Under the pieces are notes generated by a model. It saw only the letters and a list, made by a program, of their open reading frames with translations, ran no database searches and had not been told where the DNA came from. Made by a program: the position numbers and the translations under genes. From CBDDFN01 sp965227065 (GTDB taxonomy: Bacteria; Pseudomonadota; Alphaproteobacteria; SPJN01), in NCBI GenBank assembly GCA_965227065.1, contig CBDDFN010000016.1, positions 42,493-106,492 of the forward strand: a DNA stretch of 64,000 nucleotides, given 5' to 3'. Numbering within the stretch: the stretch's first letter is position 1; every line of letters begins with the position of its first letter. Below are positions 59,415 to 64,000 of the stretch, piece by piece.

Positions 59415-61046
59415 TTAGTCGACAAAGGTGGTCAGGCGGCGATAAGCCGGCAAGGTGAGGAATTCTTCAAAGTCTTCCGAAGTGCTCATCTCCTCGAAAA
59501 TCTCGATGGCATCGGCGAAATGGCCGCCATCGAACCGGTCCGCGCCAAGCTGTTGCTTGAGCGAACCCATTTCCTGATTGAGCAGATCAAGGAACAGCTC
59601 TTTGGTGAAGACGCGGCCGTCATCCAGCTTGGCGCCGTGGCGGATATACTGCCAGATTTGCGCGCGACTGATTTCGGCGGTGGCGGCATCTTCCATCAGA
59701 TTGTACAGCGGAACCGCACCCCGGCCGCCAAGCCAGGCTTCAAGATACTGCACGCCGACGCGGATATTGTGGCGCACGCCATCTTCGGTGATGTCACCCT
59801 GATGCAGCTCAAGCAATTCGGCCTGGCCGATCTTGTGCGACGGCTGAACCGCATCAACCTGGTTGGCACCGGGCATCAGGCGGTTGAACACTTCCATGGC
59901 CACGGGAACGAGCGCGGGGTGCGCGACCCAGGTGCCGTCATGTCCATTGCCGGCTTCACGTTCCTTGTCGGCCTTGACCTTGGCCGAGGCGGCGTCATTG
60001 GCGGCATCATCGTTCTTGACCGGGATTTGCGCGGCCATGCCGCCCATCGCATGGGCACCGCGGCGGTGACACACCTCGATCAGATGCAGCGAATAGTTCG
60101 CCAGAAACGCCTTGTCCATGGTGACGACGGCGCGGTCAGGCAGCACCATTTCAGGACGCTTGGCGAAGCGCTTGATGAAGCTGAAAATATAATCCCAGCG
60201 GCCGCAGTTCAGACCGACAATATGGTCACGCAGTTCATAGAGGATCTCGTCCATCTCGAAGGCTGCCGTGATCGTTTCGATCAGGACGGTGCCTTTGACG
60301 GTGCCAACCGGCACGCCGAGTGCAGCTTGCGCATCGACAAAAATGTCGTTCCACAGGCGCGCTTCAAGATGGCTTTCCATCTTGGGCAGGTAGAAATAGC
60401 TGCCCTTGCCGTCGGCCAGGCGCTGCTTGGCATTGTGGAAGAAGTAGAGCGCGAAGTCGAAAATGCCGCCGCTCGCGGGCTCGCCATCAACCAGCACATG
60501 CTCTTCATCAAGATGCCAGCCGCGCGGACGGACCAGAAGGCTCGCAATCTCGTCTTTCAGCGCGTAGCTCTTGCCGCTTGAAGGATCGGTATAGTCGATC
60601 TGACGGGCATTGGCGTCGCGCAGATTGATCTGGCCCTCAATCATGTTCGCCCAGGTCGGTGAGCTGGCGTCTTCGAAATCAGCCATGAAGACCTTGGCGC
60701 CTGAATTGAGCGCATTGATGATCATCTTGCGATCAACAGGACCGGTGATCTCGACCCGGCGGTCCTGCAGATCGGCGGGAACCGGGGCGACTTTCCAGTC
60801 GCCGTCACGGACGCTTTGGGTTTCGGGCAGGAAATCGGGCAGCTCGCCGGCGTCGAACTTTTTCTGACGCTCCATCCGGGCGGCCAGCAATTCCTTGCGG
60901 CGGCCATTATATTTGCGCTGAAGCGCGGCAAAGAAGCTGAGCGCGTCAGGCGTCAGGATCGTCTCATAGCCGGCGGCCATGGGGCCACGGACAATCACAC
61001 CCTCAACCTGGGTGTCAAAGCGGGCGCTTGCTGCTGTTGCGGTCAT
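59415..61046 (-). CDS. aceB: Malate synthase A
   Basis: 543 residues, typical of the A isoform. VFMADFEDASSPTW, RPRGWHLDEEHVLVDG, FYLPKMESHLEARLW, the catalytic ELRDHIVGLNCGRWDYIFS and ARVGVQYLEAWL-like end. Condenses glyoxylate with acetyl-CoA to malate. AAGGACG precedes the ATG. Divergent from a ScfR/RamB-type regulator across 213 bp. Confidence 0.97.
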   Translation of the reverse strand: MTATAASARFDTQVEGVIVRGPMAAGYETILTPDALSFFAALQRKYNGRRKELLAARMERQKKFDAGELPDFLPETQSVRDGDWKVAPVPADLQDRRVEITGPVDRKMIINALNSGAKVFMADFEDASSPTWANMIEGQINLRDANARQIDYTDPSSGKSYALKDEIASLLVRPRGWHLDEEHVLVDGEPASGGIFDFALYFFHNAKQRLADGKGSYFYLPKMESHLEARLWNDIFVDAQAALGVPVGTVKGTVLIETITAAFEMDEILYELRDHIVGLNCGRWDYIFSFIKRFAKRPEMVLPDRAVVTMDKAFLANYSLHLIEVCHRRGAHAMGGMAAQIPVKNDDAANDAASAKVKADKEREAGNGHDGTWVAHPALVPVAMEVFNRLMPGANQVDAVQPSHKIGQAELLELHQGDITEDGVRHNIRVGVQYLEAWLGGRGAVPLYNLMEDAATAEISRAQIWQYIRHGAKLDDGRVFTKELFLDLLNQEMGSLKQQLGADRFDGGHFADAIEIFEEMSTSEDFEEFLTLPAYRRLTTFVD

Positions 61047-61223
61047 CTCTTTCGTCCTTACCTACTCAATATACCTGCTGGGGCCCCGCCACCGCGGTGA
61101 CGCAGGCGTCAATCTCGTAGGTCCTTATGTCAAAGCCCACCGGCGCGGAACAAGCGGGAATCGCAAAAGAAGGGAAAAGAAAAGGTTTCTCTGTCGTGTG
61201 CTTTACAGGCACACGCTGTCATA

Positions 61224-61240
61224 TTGTAAAATTTGTAAAA
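61224..61240 (+). promoter_or_regulatory. Direct-repeat candidate operator in the aceB-regulator gap
   Basis: TTGTAAAA (61224-61231) and TTGTAAAA (61233-61240), 9 bp apart, directly before the regulator start. This AT-rich block stands out in a GC-rich gap. A CTTTACA element lies at 61201. A plausible binding site for the adjacent regulator. Confidence 0.4.
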
Positions 61241-61259
61241 TTATGATTGTCTGCCCGCC

Positions 61260-62714
61260 ATGGCTGATAAACAGACAGAAGCCCGCAAAATCTTCGCCGG
61301 ACCGCGGATCCGGCGGCTTCGCCGTGACCTGGGGTTGACCCAGGTGCGCATGGCTGAAGAGCTGGGCATCTCAACCTCTTATCTCAATTTGATTGAGCGC
61401 AATCAACGCCCTTTAACCGCCCAGCTTTTGCTCAAACTGGCCGAAACCTACGATATTGACCTTAAAACGCTGGCCGGGGACGAGGAACAGCAGGCGGTTG
61501 CGCAGCTCCAGGAGATCTTTTCCGATCCGCTTCTGGCCGGAACCGAGGTGTTGCAGCAGGAAATCCGCGATATTGCGGCGGCCTCGCCCACCGCTGTGCA
61601 GGCGCTCGCCCGGCTCTACCGCGCCTATCAGGAAGCCATGGCAGGTGCGACGGCGCTTGCCGAGCGAATGGCCGACCGGGATTCAGAACCGCTGGCAGCC
61701 GAGGCCTTGCGTTTTCCCGTCGACGAGGTGCGCGATTATTACCACACCAAGCGCAATCACTTTTCCGAGCTCGATGAAGCCGCCGAGCTGCTGCACCACA
61801 AGGCGGGCATGGATGCCGATGAGCCCTATATCGCCCTGCGCGCCTATCTGAAAGAGGCGCATAATGTGCAGGTCCGCATCATGCCGGTGGATGTCATGTC
61901 GGCCAGTCTGCGCCGCTATGACCGGCACCGCCGGACAATCTTTCTATCCGAACGGCTCAGCCAGTCGGGCCGTCTGTTCCAGCTTGCCAACCGGGCGGCA
62001 AGCTTTGAGCTGAACGAGATCATTGATCAGGAAGTGAAGGACTCAGGCCTCAATCCCGAATCCTCAGCGCCGCTGTTCCGGGTCGGGCTGATCAACTATG
62101 CCGCCGCCGCCCTGGTCATGCCCTACAACCGGTTTTTGAGCACAGCAAAAGAGCTGCGCTATGATGTCGAAGCGCTCGGCGCGCGCTTTACCGCCAGTTT
62201 TGAGCAGACCGCCCACCGGCTGACCACCATGCAGCGACCCGGCGCGCGCGGCATTCCGTTTTTCCTCATCCGGGTGGACAGCGCAGGCAATGTCTCCAAA
62301 CGGTTTTCAGCCGGCGGGTTTCACTTTGCCCGCTCAGGCGGCACCTGTCCGCGCTGGAACCTGTTTCAGGCGTTCCGCATTCCCGGACAGATTTACACCC
62401 AGCTGATCGAAATGCCTGACGAGACGACCTATTTCTCCATGGCGCGCACGGTCGACCGGCGCGGCGGCGACCCGACCATTCTCAATCAGCATTTTGTCGT
62501 CGGGTTGGGCTGTGAAATCTCATACGCCAACCGCATCACCTATGCCGAACCGCTGATTGGAGAGGGTGCCGCCACCCCCACCCCCATCGGCGTCAATTGC
62601 AGATTGTGCGAACGGCCCGATTGCACGCAAAGGGCGTTCCCGCCGCTCAAGCGCAAACTCCTTATACACGAACATGTTCGCGGGGTTTCGCCGTTTACCT
62701 TCTCTTTGGAGTAG
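61260..62714 (+). CDS. Short-chain fatty acyl regulator, XRE family with IrrE-like and DUF2083 domains (ScfR/RamB type)
   Basis: 484 residues. N-terminal helix-turn-helix (residues about 15-70: RIRRLRRDLGLTQVRMAEELGISTSYLNLIERNQRPLTAQ in parts), then a degenerate IrrE-like domain (about 150-270) whose FELNEIIDQ lacks the HExxH zinc site. The C-terminal DUF2083 domain has Cys pairs NCRLCERPDC. RamB of Corynebacterium, of the same layout, controls aceA and aceB, matching the divergent aceBA here. Confidence 0.9.
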   Translation: MADKQTEARKIFAGPRIRRLRRDLGLTQVRMAEELGISTSYLNLIERNQRPLTAQLLLKLAETYDIDLKTLAGDEEQQAVAQLQEIFSDPLLAGTEVLQQEIRDIAAASPTAVQALARLYRAYQEAMAGATALAERMADRDSEPLAAEALRFPVDEVRDYYHTKRNHFSELDEAAELLHHKAGMDADEPYIALRAYLKEAHNVQVRIMPVDVMSASLRRYDRHRRTIFLSERLSQSGRLFQLANRAASFELNEIIDQEVKDSGLNPESSAPLFRVGLINYAAAALVMPYNRFLSTAKELRYDVEALGARFTASFEQTAHRLTTMQRPGARGIPFFLIRVDSAGNVSKRFSAGGFHFARSGGTCPRWNLFQAFRIPGQIYTQLIEMPDETTYFSMARTVDRRGGDPTILNQHFVVGLGCEISYANRITYAEPLIGEGAATPTPIGVNCRLCERPDCTQRAFPPLKRKLLIHEHVRGVSPFTFSLE

Positions 62715-62884
62715 AAACGCGGCAAAAACGCCACGTTTCCAACGGTTCTCCCCAATGTGGCGGCGTTTCACATTGCATACCATTCACCATTGTTCATACT
62801 AGCGGCGGGGATAAGGAATGTACTCGTCCAGGCTGCGAAAAGGACGGATATTTTGATGAGCCCGGGATGGGCTGGAGGATGAAC

Positions 62885-64000
62885 ATGCGTGCTTCCAATT
62901 TTGTGACCGGCGCCTCTGCGCTGGCCTTGCTGGTTGGTCTGGGGTTTGCGACCCCGGCCCTGTCCGGCGGACTCGAAGATTATCTTGACGACGGTGAAGG
63001 CTATGGGGCCGATGGCCCGGCGGCCACGTCTGACGATTGGGACAAATTCTACGATCAGGCCCCGGCCGAGCCCGAAGCGGCGCCCGCGCCGACGCCTATT
63101 GTGGAAGGCCCCGGCCTTGACGATGTTGGCGATGCGGCCCTGTCGGCAGCGCCCGATACGGGCTGCGCCCTGCCCGGCGATGCCGAAGCCAGCCAGGACG
63201 AAAACGCCAATCGGCGTGCCTCGCTCAATGAAATTGACAATGGCCTGTCGGTCGATCCCTGCCTGATCCTGGCAGACGCGGCGATTGATACCAACGGCAC
63301 CACCGGTGGCGGCGGCAATAATCCCAATCCGAACCCGAACCCCAATGGCGGCAACGCCCAGTCGGTTCTGTCGGTTGGCGCGCTTGCACCGGGATCGCTG
63401 TTTGGCGGCCCGACCACCAACCAGTCGGACCCGAACGCCGAAATTGACAGCCTGCTGCAGGTCAATGTCGGTACGGCTGACCGCTCCAGCCCCGGCGCCG
63501 AAGGTCCCGCGCTGATCGAAGCCAATGTGCTCGACGGTGTGCTGACCGGCGACGGCAACACGCCCGGTGCGCTGCAAGTGACCGTGCTTGACGCCATCAA
63601 TGGCGACGGCACGCTGATCGATGTCGCCGATGCCGGCCCGCTCGACGCGCTGGGCGGTGTTCTGGCGCTTGGCCTTGATCCCGCACCTTCGGGCTTTGAA
63701 GATCCCGGTGGAATTGACGGCCTGGGCGAAATCAATCTCGGCGGTGAAGACCCCGATGGCCCGCTTGGCTTTAACGCCATTCAGGTCAACGGCGTTGATG
63801 ATGGCCTTGGCCCCTTGGCCAATGTCTATGTCGCCGACGGCATTGACGAAGGCTTTGACAATGCGATTGACGTCTATGCAGGCACCGACCCCAATGCGGG
63901 CGAGAATTCAAGCGTTGCCGGTGTTGTGGTCGATCAACCCGAACTGGCCTCACTGCTGAACACGATCGGCGTTGAACGCGCCACGGTTCTTGACGGCTCC
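62885..64000 (+). CDS. Secreted Gly/Asp/Asn-rich protein (3' end beyond window)
   Basis: 372 residues visible, open to the right edge. Start at 62885 has GGAGG 6 bp upstream; the in-frame ATG at 62879 is too close. Signal peptide (MRASNFVTGASALALLVGLGFATPALSG), then an acidic linker, two lone cysteines, an NPNPNPNPNGG repeat (near residue 143) and a long, acidic, repetitive region (GLGEINLGGEDPDG, GVDDGLGPL, GIDEGFDN), almost without Lys. Such composition suggests a surface or matrix protein. The 269-residue antisense frame is a shadow. The 170-bp upstream gap has a hairpin AAACGCGGC...GCCACGTTT after the regulator gene. Confidence 0.75.
   Translation, partial: MRASNFVTGASALALLVGLGFATPALSGGLEDYLDDGEGYGADGPAATSDDWDKFYDQAPAEPEAAPAPTPIVEGPGLDDVGDAALSAAPDTGCALPGDAEASQDENANRRASLNEIDNGLSVDPCLILADAAIDTNGTTGGGGNNPNPNPNPNGGNAQSVLSVGALAPGSLFGGPTTNQSDPNAEIDSLLQVNVGTADRSSPGAEGPALIEANVLDGVLTGDGNTPGALQVTVLDAINGDGTLIDVADAGPLDALGGVLALGLDPAPSGFEDPGGIDGLGEINLGGEDPDGPLGFNAIQVNGVDDGLGPLANVYVADGIDEGFDNAIDVYAGTDPNAGENSSVAGVVVDQPELASLLNTIGVERATVLDGS

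Noticed and set aside
62768..63577. 269-residue reverse frame near the right edge
   Set aside because: Arg/Gly-rich antisense of the secreted protein that has a signal peptide and ribosome site on the forward strand.
1..64000. CRISPR arrays, tRNA or rRNA genes, insertion sequences, prophage
   Set aside because: No regularly spaced repeats, no tRNA-like TpsiC arms, no transposase, integrase or phage structural proteins were found on either strand by reading.

Overview
The window is a continuous stretch of alphaproteobacterial chromosome (high GC, dense coding, overlapping operons). No phage, transposase, integrase, CRISPR array, tRNA or rRNA was recognised. The mix of zauP-zapA, trcR, a GapR-family protein, COQ9, DUF1192, DUF4170, a tkt-gap-pgk-fba-thiE operon, Tat-exported oxidoreductases and a 41-residue L36 points to the Caulobacterales/Hyphomonadaceae-Maricaulaceae side of the class. 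This is an inference from gene content; no database search was possible.

Layout. 1-2033 (minus): YmdB-like phosphodiesterase, ygfA, 6S RNA region, zapA, zauP. 2154-9759 (plus): central-carbon operon tkt-gap-pgk-fba-thiE, then efp and an inositol-monophosphatase-family gene. 9906-13300 (plus): a secreted OmpA-like protein with Q/P/Y repeats plus a MotA/ExbB-like and a MotB-like protein, an envelope ion-motor-like unit. 13301-17090 (minus): methyltransferase, paraoxonase-like protein, ABCB-type exporter. 17216-21247: rpmE, a small heat-shock gene behind a ROSE-like RNA thermometer, a candidate sRNA, DUF429, DUF1192, quinone oxidoreductase, trcR. 21321-28337: TauE exporter, two DUF465 genes, purEK, a Tat-exported lactone-oxidase/D-amino-acid-lyase-like pair, COQ9, rpsU. 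28452-31521 (minus): tandem VOC genes, then a plcP-agt-like lipid-remodelling operon behind a Pho box, with plcP frameshifted. 31573-34719 (minus): transhydrogenase pnt genes and a cytochrome oxidase subunit IV. 34889-41867: two thioesterases, ABC1 kinase, PepF, a GapR-family gene, N-formylglutamate amidohydrolase, pyk. 41844-49409: hydrolases, a third thioesterase, rpmJ, TetR, and the complete queCEDF set for preQ1. 49591-57593: an accessory metabolic block with twin PF10118 proteins, SDRs, a second racemase/lactone-oxidase pair, a GST-kappa-like isomerase, rraA and two orphan genes. 57770-62714: DUF4170, glyoxylate shunt aceBA and a divergent ScfR/RamB-type regulator. 62885-end: start of a secreted Gly/Asp/Asn-rich protein.

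How it fits together: lower glycolysis (gap, pgk, fba, pyk), the pentose phosphate link (tkt), the glyoxylate shunt and transhydrogenase give a heterotrophic core able to grow on acetate or fatty acids. The most notable signals are (1) the 11-bp-phased Pho box in front of plcP-agt, (2) two copies of a lactone-oxidase plus fold-type-III PLP enzyme pair, one Tat-exported and one cytoplasmic, (3) the ROSE-like thermometer with a bulged G opposite the Shine-Dalgarno sequence, (4) the MotAB/ZorAB-like operon without defence effectors, and (5) a secreted/cytosolic orphan pair sharing a possible winged-helix-like tail. Two genes are broken by single-base changes in homopolymer runs, which may be real or sequencing errors.
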